12,775 nucleotides of DNA from Actinomycetota bacterium. Lineage in GTDB: Bacteria > Actinomycetota > Actinomycetes > S36-B12 > UBA10799. The first letter of the stretch is position 1. The number at the start of each line of letters is the position of its first letter. A program made the position numbers and the translations under genes. The notes under the pieces were generated by a model. That model saw only the letters and a program-made list of their open reading frames with translations. It was not told where the DNA came from and did not search any database. Location of the stretch: contig JAUPKO010000214.1 in assembly GCA_030837395.1 (NCBI GenBank), positions 1-12,775 on the forward strand, read 5' to 3'. Of this stretch, positions 1 to 5,628 are shown piece by piece.

Positions 1-1
1 T

Positions 2-340
2 GCGCACGTGGCCGCCTGCCCGGCCTGCTCCAAGGACCTCTCGCTGATCCAATCGCTGCTGAACGCAGACGGTCCAGACTCCGTCGGTTCACCCGGAAAT
101 GACACCCAAGGGCAAGCCGACGAGTCCGACCTCCCCGCCGCCGCGCTCACGGCAATGGCCGATGCCGCCGATGGACGCGACCCTGCGCCGGAACCGGATG
201 TCCCAGCATCGACCGTCGACACCGCTGCCGCCGGGATGGGCCGCACCGACGCCACCGGCGGGCGACACATCCTCGCGGTGGTGGCAGTCGTCATCATTGC
301 CGCGGCTCTGATCGTGCTCGCCGTGCTCCTGTGGCGATGA
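2..340 (+). CDS. Anti-sigma-factor-like zinc-finger membrane protein, 3' part (5' end outside window)
   Basis: The reading frame is already open at the first bases and begins A-H-V-A-A-C-P-A-C. This H-x3-C-x2-C pattern is the core of the zf-HC2 (anti-sigma, ZAS-type) zinc finger. A Pro/Ala/Asp-rich linker of about 65 residues follows, then one strongly hydrophobic C-terminal helix (roughly the last 25 residues, ending LLWR). That order, a cytoplasmic zinc finger, a linker and a single membrane span, is typical of actinobacterial membrane anti-sigma factors that hold an ECF sigma factor at the membrane. The GTG at base 8 is probably an internal valine, because the zinc-ligand histidine lies just before it. 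The N-terminus and any partner sigma gene would be upstream, outside the window. The stop lies 16 bp from the stop of the convergent antitoxin relic. The fold assignment is good, but the anti-sigma role is inference because the partner is not visible. Confidence 0.6.
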   Translation, partial: AHVAACPACSKDLSLIQSLLNADGPDSVGSPGNDTQGQADESDLPAAALTAMADAADGRDPAPEPDVPASTVDTAAAGMGRTDATGGRHILAVVAVVIIAAALIVLAVLLWR

Positions 341-356
341 ACACGCTGGACCGAAG

Positions 357-601
357 TCACCGGCGCTGAGCCTCGAGTGTCTCGCGAACGTGGTCGGCGG
401 TGTGGACAGGCAGTGGGAGTTCAGGCACGGCGACGAGTTCGCCGTCGTGGGATTTCGGGTGCATCGGCGTCGGCGCGGGCGAGGTTCCAGTCGACCCTCG
501 GAATCGATGAGTTCCTCCTTCGCACCCCGGGTGAAGCCCAAACGTTCTCGAACGTCCCTGGATACGACGATGCGCCCGCCACCATCGATGGTTGCAATCA
601 T
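357..601 (-). pseudogene. Frameshifted AbrB/VapB-type antitoxin, orphan
   Basis: Two adjacent reading frames together spell one SpoVT/AbrB-domain antitoxin. From ATG 601 the first frame reads MIATIDGGGRIVVSRDVRER and continues to DSEGRLE near base 485, the swapped-hairpin DNA-binding domain of VapB/MazE-like antitoxins. The next frame, from about base 485, then gives SPAPTPMHPKSHDGELVAVP and ends HVRETLEAQRR at the stop 357-359. This matches the usual C-terminal half, a P-rich segment followed by an LVAVPE-like stretch and a short helix that normally binds a PIN toxin. The span is 245 nt, 81 codons plus 2 bases, consistent with loss of one base near 485. No slippery heptamer is seen there, so decay or a sequencing error is more likely than programmed frameshifting. 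No PIN-toxin gene follows, because the next gene downstream is on the other strand. It lies 65 bp after leuA on the same strand. Confidence 0.72.
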
Positions 602-606
602 GGTTT

Positions 607-621
607 GGCGGTACCACCGCC
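607..621. promoter_or_regulatory. Perfect inverted repeat before the antitoxin start, possible operator
   Basis: GGCGGT, a 3-base centre, then ACCGCC form a perfect 6+6 inverted repeat that ends 5 bases before the antitoxin ATG at 601. AbrB/VapB antitoxins commonly repress their own promoter by binding short inverted repeats, so this is a candidate operator. It could also act only as a small mRNA hairpin. There is no T-tract, so it is not a convincing leuA terminator. Confidence 0.3.
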
Positions 622-633
622 CTCGTCGTGCAG

Positions 634-657
634 CCCGAAAGATGAGCTACCCGAAAG
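634..657. repeat. Two direct copies of CCCGAAAG, 16-bp period
   Basis: CCCGAAAG occurs at 634-641 and again at 650-657, exactly 16 bases apart, in the short gap between the leuA stop and the antitoxin relic. The spacing is about one and a half helical turns. It may be a remnant of an operator for the antitoxin, or chance. Confidence 0.25.
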
Positions 658-666
658 GTGTGACGC

Positions 667-2394
667 TCAACTGCGCAAGGCGCGGTTGGCGGCACTGATC
701 ACCGCGCGAAGGCTGGCGGTCACGATCGACGAGGAGATGCCCACGCCCCACAGCAGCCTGCCGTCGACGGCGCACTCGAGGTAGCTGGCCGCCTTCGCAT
801 CGCCACCGGCGCTCATGGCGTGCTCGGCATAGTCGAGCACCCGCACGTCGACGCCATGTGCGGCGAGGGCATGGCAGAACGCGGCGATGGGTCCGTTACC
901 TTCGCCCACGAGGGTGATCTCATCGTCGCCATCGAGCACCTTGGCCTCGATGTGGCTCTCGGCGTCCGATGCGCTGGACAGGCGGTAGTCGAGCAGTTTG
1001 AACCGGCCCCAGTGCTCGGGCCCGTCCGGCAGGTACTCGTCGGCGAAGTAGTCGTACATCTGCCCGGGCGTGACCTCGCCGCCGGCGTCGTCCGTGACGT
1101 GTTGGATCACCTGCGAGAACTCGATCTGGAGTCGCCGCGGCAGTTCCAGCTTGTGTTCGGTCCGCATGATGTAGGCCACGCCGCCCTTGCCGGACTGCGA
1201 GTTGACCCGGATCACGGCCTCGTAGGTGCGACCGACGTCCTTCGGGTCGATCGGCAGGTAGGGGACCTCCCAGCGGAAGTCGTCCACGGCCACTCCGGCA
1301 GCGCCGGCATCGACCGCCATGGCGGTCAGACCCTTGTTGATGGCGTCCTGATGCGAGCCGGAGAACGCGGTGTAGACCAAGTCGCCGCCGTAGGGGTGGC
1401 GCTCGTGCACGGGTAGTTGATTGCAGTACTCCACCGTACGGCGAACGCCGTCGATGTCGGACAGGTCCAGTTGCGGGTCGATGCCTTGGCTGAACAGGTT
1501 CAGGCCCAGCGTGACCAGGCACACGTTGCCGGTGCGTTCGCCATTGCCGAACAGGCAGCCCTCGATGCGGTCCGCGCCGGCGAGGTAGCCCAACTCGGCG
1601 GCGGCCACGGCGGTGCCGCGGTCGATGTGCGGGTGCAGGCTCAGCACGATCGAGTCACGATGCGCCAGGTGCCGGTGCATCCACTCGATGGAGTCCGCGT
1701 AGATGTTGGGCGTGGCCATCTCGACCGTGGCCGGCAGGTTGATGATCACCTTGCGATCCGGCGTCGGCTGCCAGACCTCGTTGACCGCGTCGCACACCTC
1801 GACGGCGAACTCCAGTTCAGTGCCGGTGTAGCTCTCGGGGGAGTACTCGAAGAACACTTCGGTCTCGGGCACCGTCTGGGCGTACTTAAGGCACAGTTGC
1901 GCACCGTGCACGGCGATGTCCTTGATGCCATCGCGGTCCAACCCGAACACCACTCGGCGTTGCAGGGTGGAGGTCGAGTTGTAGAGGTGCACGATGGCCT
2001 GCTTGGCGCCGCGGATTGCCTCGAAGGTGCGCTCGATCAAGTGGTCTCGGGACTGCGTGAGCACCTGGATCACCACGTCATCGGGGATCAGGTCGGACTC
2101 GATCAGGTCGCGGACGAAGTCGAAGTCAGTCTGGCTCGCAGAAGGGAAGCCGACCTCGATCTCCTTGAAACCCATCCCCACGAGCAATTCGAACATGCGT
2201 CGTTTGCGTGCCGGTGACATCGGGTCGATCAGCGCCTGGTTGCCGTCGCGTAGATCGACCGCGCACCACCGCGGGGCGTGGTCGATCGTGCGATCCGGCC
2301 AGGTGCGGTCGGCCAAGCCGATCGGCGGGAACTGGTGGTAGCGCGCGAAGCGCATGCCGGACGGTTGCTGGGGGTTGCGCTCGTCGTACGTCAC
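667..2394 (-). CDS. leuA: 2-isopropylmalate synthase
   Basis: The enzyme catalyses the first committed step of leucine synthesis, condensing acetyl-CoA with 2-oxoisovalerate to 2-isopropylmalate in the cytoplasm. The protein is about 575 residues, the long actinobacterial form. The N-terminal TIM-barrel (HMGL-like) carries the signature L-R-D-G-N-Q (R49, D50) and the metal-binding H-P-H pair (H254, H256), followed by GNGERTGN near 283-290. The C-terminal third (about 430-575) is the LeuA dimer/allosteric domain where leucine feedback normally acts. I choose GTG 2394 as the start because AGGAGA (2402-2407) lies 7 bases before it. The in-frame ATG at 2415 and the longer upstream reading have no such site. 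Upstream lies a leucine-rich leader peptide with attenuator-like pairings, so expression is probably set by leucyl-tRNA supply. No frameshift or missing motif is seen. Confidence 0.96.
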   Translation of the reverse strand: MTYDERNPQQPSGMRFARYHQFPPIGLADRTWPDRTIDHAPRWCAVDLRDGNQALIDPMSPARKRRMFELLVGMGFKEIEVGFPSASQTDFDFVRDLIESDLIPDDVVIQVLTQSRDHLIERTFEAIRGAKQAIVHLYNSTSTLQRRVVFGLDRDGIKDIAVHGAQLCLKYAQTVPETEVFFEYSPESYTGTELEFAVEVCDAVNEVWQPTPDRKVIINLPATVEMATPNIYADSIEWMHRHLAHRDSIVLSLHPHIDRGTAVAAAELGYLAGADRIEGCLFGNGERTGNVCLVTLGLNLFSQGIDPQLDLSDIDGVRRTVEYCNQLPVHERHPYGGDLVYTAFSGSHQDAINKGLTAMAVDAGAAGVAVDDFRWEVPYLPIDPKDVGRTYEAVIRVNSQSGKGGVAYIMRTEHKLELPRRLQIEFSQVIQHVTDDAGGEVTPGQMYDYFADEYLPDGPEHWGRFKLLDYRLSSASDAESHIEAKVLDGDDEITLVGEGNGPIAAFCHALAAHGVDVRVLDYAEHAMSAGGDAKAASYLECAVDGRLLWGVGISSSIVTASLRAVISAANRALRS

Positions 2395-2401
2395 TGCTGT
2401 G

Positions 2402-2407
2402 TCTCCT
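2402..2407 (-). promoter_or_regulatory. leuA ribosome binding site
   Basis: AGGAGA on the minus strand stands 7 bases before GTG 2394 and decides the leuA start. The overlapping CAGGAG (2408-2403) is fully complementary to CTCCTG at 2444-2439 in the same leader RNA, so the site can be masked by pairing. Confidence 0.75.
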
Positions 2408-2485
2408 GGATTCATAAGTGGGGCGAGTCGCCGGCGCACAGGAGTCTCCGCGACGAGGGGGCCGGTGGTTCAGGCCTCGCCGCGG
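2403..2485 (-). promoter_or_regulatory. leuA leader RNA: leader-peptide attenuator with alternative pairings
   Basis: Three pairings can be read in the leader RNA. Stem A: 2485-2476 (CCGCGGCGAG, within the leader-peptide codons) with 2457-2448 (CTCGTCGCGG), 10 bp with one G-U. Stem B: 2454-2448 (GTCGCGG) with 2434-2427 (CCGGCGAC), 7 bp with one bulged G. Stem C: 2444-2439 (CTCCTG) with 2408-2403 (CAGGAG), 6 bp covering the leuA ribosome binding site. Stems A and B share bases and exclude each other. A ribosome stalled on the leucine codons at 2502-2491 would cover the 5' arm of A and favour B. With no T-tract present, control of translation start is more likely than a simple terminator. The pairings are seen in the sequence; the switching order is inference. 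Confidence 0.55.
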
Positions 2486-2514
2486 CAGCGAAGGAGCAGC
2501 AGTGCGCGCTTCAT
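2470..2514 (-). CDS. leuL: Leucine leader peptide (MKRALLLLRCRGEA)
   Basis: This 14-codon frame, too short for ordinary gene calling, has four successive leucine codons (CTG CTG CTC CTT at 2502-2491) and ends 75 bases before the leuA start. Leader peptides rich in the end-product amino acid are the sensing part of ribosome-mediated attenuation, and leucine leaders before leuA are known in actinobacteria. When charged leucyl-tRNA is scarce, the ribosome pauses on these codons and the downstream RNA refolds. The codons after the leucines (TGC CGC GGC GAG) also form one arm of a 10-bp stem, as expected of a working attenuator. No clear ribosome binding site precedes the ATG. A TATTTT box 9 bases upstream suggests a very short or absent 5' untranslated region. 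The product is expected to have no function of its own. Confidence 0.75.
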   Translation of the reverse strand: MKRALLLLRCRGEA

Positions 2515-2523
2515 AGTGAGGCC

Positions 2524-2529
2524 AAAATA
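2524..2529 (-). promoter_or_regulatory. Candidate -10 box of the leuL-leuA transcript
   Basis: TATTTT on the minus strand, 9 bases before the leuL ATG, is AT-rich against a very GC-rich background. It would place the transcript start at or just before the leader-peptide start codon. No good -35 hexamer is visible. Confidence 0.4.
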
Positions 2530-2637
2530 GCAGTCGTGCGCTGCGTCCGCCCGCCGCACCCGCGTTGTGGCGCCCAAGAGGCGGCCGGCGATCCCCGACT
2601 GCCGGCTGTCAACAGGAGTCGGGCACGCCCCACATGT

Positions 2638-2643
2638 CACACT
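2638..2643 (+). promoter_or_regulatory. Weak candidate -10 box for the CoA-binding protein gene
   Basis: CACACT lies 6 bases before ATG 2650 and that start has no ribosome binding site, as in leaderless transcripts. The first base departs from the TANNNT pattern, so support is weak. Confidence 0.22.
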
Positions 2644-2649
2644 GGCGCC

Positions 2650-3090
2650 ATGGACTATGCCGACGACGAGGTCATCGCCGACGTGCTCAACGACTCGCAC
2701 CTGTGGTTCGTCGTCGGCCTGCGCGACAATCCCGCCCGTGCGGCCTACGGCGTCGCGAGGATGCTGCAGGACATCGGCAAACAGGTGGTGCCGATCCATC
2801 CGGCCGCGGAACGCGTGCACGGGGCGACGGGCTACCCGACGATCGCCTTGGCCGCGGCCGAGGTCGGTGCTCCGGATGTGGTCGACATCTTCGTGCGTTC
2901 GGACCTGGCGGGGCCGGTGATCGATGAGGCCATCACGGCGGGGGCGGGTGCGGTGTGGTTGCAGTTGGGGGTGATCGACCTCGATGCGGCCGCGCGGGCG
3001 ACCAACGCCGGGCTCGACGTCGTGATGGATCGGTGTCCGGCGATCGAGTGGCCCCGCGCGGCGGCGGGCCGACACCGCGGCGCCGAGTAG
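2650..3090 (+). CDS. CoA-binding domain protein (YccU-like)
   Basis: A 146-residue single-domain Rossmann protein of the CoA_binding_2 family. Visible family marks are the N-terminal strand and nucleotide-binding turn V-V-G-L-R-D-N-P (21-28) followed by YGVARML, the strand VVPIHP (46-51), GYPT (61-64), DIFVRSD (79-85), the VWLQLGV segment (102-108) and the C-terminal V-M-D-R-C-P-A-I-E (125-133) with a conserved cysteine. Family members resemble the CoA/nucleotide-binding part of succinyl-CoA synthetase and acyl-CoA synthetases, but their reaction is unknown. The ATG at 2650 is chosen because homology begins there; the frame is open much further upstream but without family resemblance. No ribosome binding site is seen, so the transcript may be leaderless. 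The gene is divergent from leuA and followed by the SRPBCC gene after 41 bp. It is probably cytoplasmic, with no signal or membrane span. Confidence 0.85.
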   Translation: MDYADDEVIADVLNDSHLWFVVGLRDNPARAAYGVARMLQDIGKQVVPIHPAAERVHGATGYPTIALAAAEVGAPDVVDIFVRSDLAGPVIDEAITAGAGAVWLQLGVIDLDAAARATNAGLDVVMDRCPAIEWPRAAAGRHRGAE

Positions 3091-3093
3091 GGT
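3088..3093 (+). promoter_or_regulatory. Candidate -10 box before the SRPBCC gene
   Basis: TAGGGT overlaps the stop codon of the CoA-binding gene and is identical to the box in front of the M13 peptidase gene. It would start a transcript near 3100, about 30 bases before ATG 3132. No -35 hexamer is recognisable. Confidence 0.3.
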
Positions 3094-3131
3094 CGGGGCG
3101 TTCCGCAGACGACGACACAAGGGGCGCAGCC

Positions 3132-3614
3132 ATGGGCCAGGACGAAGTAGCCGAATCGATCAACGTGAAGGCGACCGCGGCGACGGTGTGGCCGATGATC
3201 AGCGACCCGGCCAACTACGGTCGTTGGAGTCCCGAGGCCACCGGCGTGAAGCGACGCACGGGCCGCGGCGCGTGGCAGGTCGGGGACCGCTTCGTGGGCG
3301 GCAACAAGGCTTGGCTGGCCTGGTCGACTGCCTGCACCGTCGTGGCCGCCGACCCAGAGCACGGTGAATTCGCCTTCGACGTGGACTTCGCACACGTGCC
3401 GATCGCGCGTTGGAGCTACACGGTGGCGGACTCCGGCGACGGCGGGTGCCTGGTGACCGAGACCTGGACCGATCGCCGCAGCGGGGTGATCGGGGCGCTG
3501 ATCAAACCCTCGGGGGTGTTCATCGGCAGAGGCCTCGACGCGGCGGTTCGCAATCGCCGAACCATGCGGGCAACACTGCTGGCACTCAAGGCCGAGGCGG
3601 AGAGTCACGCGTGA
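3132..3614 (+). CDS. SRPBCC (START-like) family protein
   Basis: A 160-residue protein of the polyketide cyclase/dehydrase-like SRPBCC superfamily. Its start, S-I-N-V-K-A-T-A-A-T-V-W-P-M-I-S-D-P-A-N followed by YGRWSP, is the usual first strand and helix of the fold. Alternating strands follow (WSTACTVVAAD, FAFDVDF, RWSYTVAD), and a long C-terminal helix (about 138-157) closes the cavity. Such proteins bind a hydrophobic ligand in a deep cleft; ligand and reaction cannot be read from sequence. ATG 3132 is supported by AGGGG 7 bases upstream; the open frame before it overlaps the preceding gene. The end overlaps the start of the glycosyltransferase by 4 bases (GTGA), which implies translational coupling and perhaps a shared task, though I know of no defined pathway joining the two families. 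No signal peptide. Confidence 0.8.
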   Translation: MGQDEVAESINVKATAATVWPMISDPANYGRWSPEATGVKRRTGRGAWQVGDRFVGGNKAWLAWSTACTVVAADPEHGEFAFDVDFAHVPIARWSYTVADSGDGGCLVTETWTDRRSGVIGALIKPSGVFIGRGLDAAVRNRRTMRATLLALKAEAESHA

Positions 3615-4435
3615 CCGGATCGTCGATTCCGGCCCACGCCCGGCCGACCGTGTCGGTGATCATGCCCGCGTTCAACAACGCCGCGCACATCGGCGCTGCG
3701 ATCGCCTCGGTGCAGGCGCAGACCCGCGCGGACTGGGAACTCATCGTGGTGAACGACTGTTCCACAGACGGCACCGCCGCCGTCGTCCGACGCATCATGG
3801 CCCACGATGACCGGATCGAACTGATCACCCTGCCGCAGAACATGGGTGCCCCGGCGGGTCCGCGCAACATCGGGGTGGCGGCCTCGCGCGGTCGCTACGT
3901 CGCGCTGCTCGACGCCGACGATCTGTGGCACCCACAGAAACTCGACCTGCAACTGAACGCCATCGACGTCACCGGAGCGCGATTCGTCAGCGCCGGGTTG
4001 GTGGACTTCGACGACGGCGCCAAGCCCGACTTCACCCCGGTGACGCGCGCCCGCCTGCAACGCATCTCCATGCTGCGCACGTTGATCAACACCAAGACCC
4101 CCACCTCGACCGTGCTCGCGGAACGGGAACTGTTCGAGCGGTTTCCGTTCAACGAGGACCTCGCCTACAAGGCCAGAGAGGACACCGACTGCTTCCTGCA
4201 CATGCATGAGGCGATCGGCAGCAGCATCAAGGTGCTGCACCCCCTGCTCGGCTACCGGATCACCGGCGGCCAGCAGATTTCGGCCAACAAACTCACGATG
4301 GTCAAGCGGCATTACCATGTGCTCAGCCGGTATCAGTACGAGTCGGGCCGGACGATGGGACCTGTCGCCGCGCTCTACACGGCCACCCACTTCGGGTCGG
4401 CGGTGTACCACCGCGCCATCCGTGGCCGGATGTGA
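3611..4435 (+). CDS. Family 2 glycosyltransferase
   Basis: A 274-residue GT-A fold glycosyltransferase (GT2 family) that transfers a sugar from a nucleotide-sugar donor to an unknown acceptor. The N-terminus has the classic VSVIMPAFN strand (14-22), then ASVQAQT and ELIVVNDCSTDGT (43-55) with the donor-binding N-D pair (48-49), NIGVAASRGRYVALLDADD (86-104) with the metal-binding D-A-D (101-103), and W-H-P-Q-K-L after it. The E-D-T-D region (near residues 190-200) may supply the catalytic base. No transmembrane segment is evident, so it is probably cytoplasmic or membrane-associated. GTG 3611 has GGAGAG at a good distance within the end of the SRPBCC gene. The 4-base overlap places both genes on one transcript. 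The stop lies 6 bases from the stop of the convergent esterase gene, with no room for a terminator. The sugar and acceptor are not predictable. Confidence 0.9.
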   Translation: MTGSSIPAHARPTVSVIMPAFNNAAHIGAAIASVQAQTRADWELIVVNDCSTDGTAAVVRRIMAHDDRIELITLPQNMGAPAGPRNIGVAASRGRYVALLDADDLWHPQKLDLQLNAIDVTGARFVSAGLVDFDDGAKPDFTPVTRARLQRISMLRTLINTKTPTSTVLAERELFERFPFNEDLAYKAREDTDCFLHMHEAIGSSIKVLHPLLGYRITGGQQISANKLTMVKRHYHVLSRYQYESGRTMGPVAALYTATHFGSAVYHRAIRGRM

Positions 4436-4441
4436 TGTCGA

Positions 4442-5557
4442 TCAGCCAGCGGTGGGCAGCGAGTAGCGGCTGAAGAACTGCCACATCGCGTCGGTGGCTG
4501 AAACCGTCGTGGTGGTCACACCACCGAAGTTGGCGAATTTCGGATTGGTCGTGATGGGGGAGCCGGGCCAGGTATGGCCGCCGCCGTCGATCTTGTAGTA
4601 GTCAACGTCGGCATCGGCCGTGCACGAGGACCATTCGATCAGTTCGACGTCGTCCGTGCGGATGGCGGGGGACTGGGTCTGGCAGCCGTTGTGGGCCGCC
4701 CAGGCCGCCATGTTCTGCGGTACCGGCGCGACCTCGAAGCCGCGTGCGGTGCCGCCGTCGAATGGGACGACATCGTCAGCCGTGCCGTGGAAGTAGATCA
4801 GCGGTGCCGGTGGGGCACCGTCGCAGATCGGCCGGTAGAACGAGGCGCCCACCCCGCCGAAAGCGGCGTAGGTCCGCTCTGGCTGGCACGCCAGCACCAG
4901 GACCATCGCCGACCCCATCGACATGCCCGAGGCGTAGCGGCGTGCCGGGTCCAGGCACAGGGACGCGTCCGCGTCGGCTGTGACTGCGTCGAGGTAGCTC
5001 AACTCGGGTGTGTCGGCGGCATCATCACCCTCCCCGGTGGGCAGCTGCCACAGCCCCGATTGCCCTTCAGGTGCCAGCACCACGTAGCCGTTGGCATCGG
5101 CCGACGCGAGGATCCCGGAGTTCGCCAGTTGCAGGAAGGCGTTGGTGCCCATGCCGTGGAAGGTGACAACGGATGGGGTGGGCATTGCCGGGTCGTAGCC
5201 AGGCGGCACGTGGATCAGGTAGGACCGATCGTTGCCGTCGACGCTGACAGTTCTGGTGGCGGTGGCGCCCGGGGTCAGAGTGGGGTCCGTCGCAGCGGAG
5301 CAGCCTGGCGAGGCCGCCGCCACGGTGGGCAGGGCCGCAGGGGTGGCCGACGGGGTGGCTGCAGCCGAAGCCGGCGAGGTCGATGCCGAGCCTGGGGGCG
5401 TCGCTGCAGAGCCTGGGGGCGTCGCTGCAGAGCCAGCCGTCGTGGAACAGCCTGTGACCGACGCCGAGAGGAGCGCGACGGCTGCAAGGCTGGTCGCCAC
5501 GCCGGTGATCGGGTTGCCCGGCTGAGCCCTCAGTGCCATGGCTCCAGAGTGACACAC
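4442..5557 (-). CDS. Secreted lipoprotein esterase, LpqC / PHB-depolymerase-like
   Basis: A 371-residue alpha/beta hydrolase of the LpqC/polyhydroxybutyrate depolymerase-feruloyl esterase group. A signal peptide ends in the lipobox S-V-T-G-C (C37), so the protein should be lipid-anchored outside the cell. A Ser/Ala/Thr/Pro-rich linker (about 38-85) follows. The catalytic domain shows an oxyanion-hole H-G (134-135, VTFHGMG), nucleophile S213 in G-M-S-M-G, an acid at D261 or D262 in YFHGTADDVVPF, and catalytic H328 in GGGHTWPG. The likely substrate is an ester such as a polyester, short acyl ester or feruloyl ester; which one is not visible. The start is GTG 5557 (GGGGA about 8 bases upstream) or, equally possible, ATG 5539 six codons later, where GGAG is only 2 bases away. 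The signal peptide works with either. The linker DNA holds a perfect 21-bp duplication. Confidence 0.85.
   Translation of the reverse strand: MCHSGAMALRAQPGNPITGVATSLAAVALLSASVTGCSTTAGSAATPPGSAATPPGSASTSPASAAATPSATPAALPTVAAASPGCSAATDPTLTPGATATRTVSVDGNDRSYLIHVPPGYDPAMPTPSVVTFHGMGTNAFLQLANSGILASADANGYVVLAPEGQSGLWQLPTGEGDDAADTPELSYLDAVTADADASLCLDPARRYASGMSMGSAMVLVLACQPERTYAAFGGVGASFYRPICDGAPPAPLIYFHGTADDVVPFDGGTARGFEVAPVPQNMAAWAAHNGCQTQSPAIRTDDVELIEWSSCTADADVDYYKIDGGGHTWPGSPITTNPKFANFGGVTTTTVSATDAMWQFFSRYSLPTAG
5389..5430 (-). repeat. Perfect 21-bp tandem duplication in the esterase linker
   Basis: The 21-bp unit at 5389-5409 is repeated exactly at 5410-5430, encoding two copies of G-S-A-A-T-P-P in the low-complexity linker after the lipobox. 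A third, diverged unit may begin at 5431. Because the unit is in frame, copy-number change would alter linker length without breaking the gene. Confidence 0.85.
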
Positions 5558-5616
5558 CTGCGTGATCCCCGCCCCCGGCTGATTCTCTCGTGTCGCCCAT
5601 CGGCCCCCACCTATGC

Positions 5617-5622
5617 CACGCT
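5617..5622 (+). promoter_or_regulatory. Weak candidate -10 box for the App1-like gene
   Basis: CACGCT stands 6 bases before GTG 5629, the same geometry as CACACT before ATG 2650. An overlapping TATGCC at 5612-5617 is an alternative. Support rests on the missing ribosome binding site and the spacing only. Confidence 0.2.
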
Positions 5623-5628
5623 GTTGCC

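Noticed and set aside
480..490. Programmed ribosomal frameshifting to rescue the antitoxin
   Set aside because: No slippery heptamer or obvious downstream stimulatory structure is seen at the frame change, and such control is not known for this family.
1417..2217. 266-codon open frame on the plus strand opposite leuA
   Set aside because: Antisense shadow of leuA; composition follows codon-position GC bias and no family resemblance is seen.
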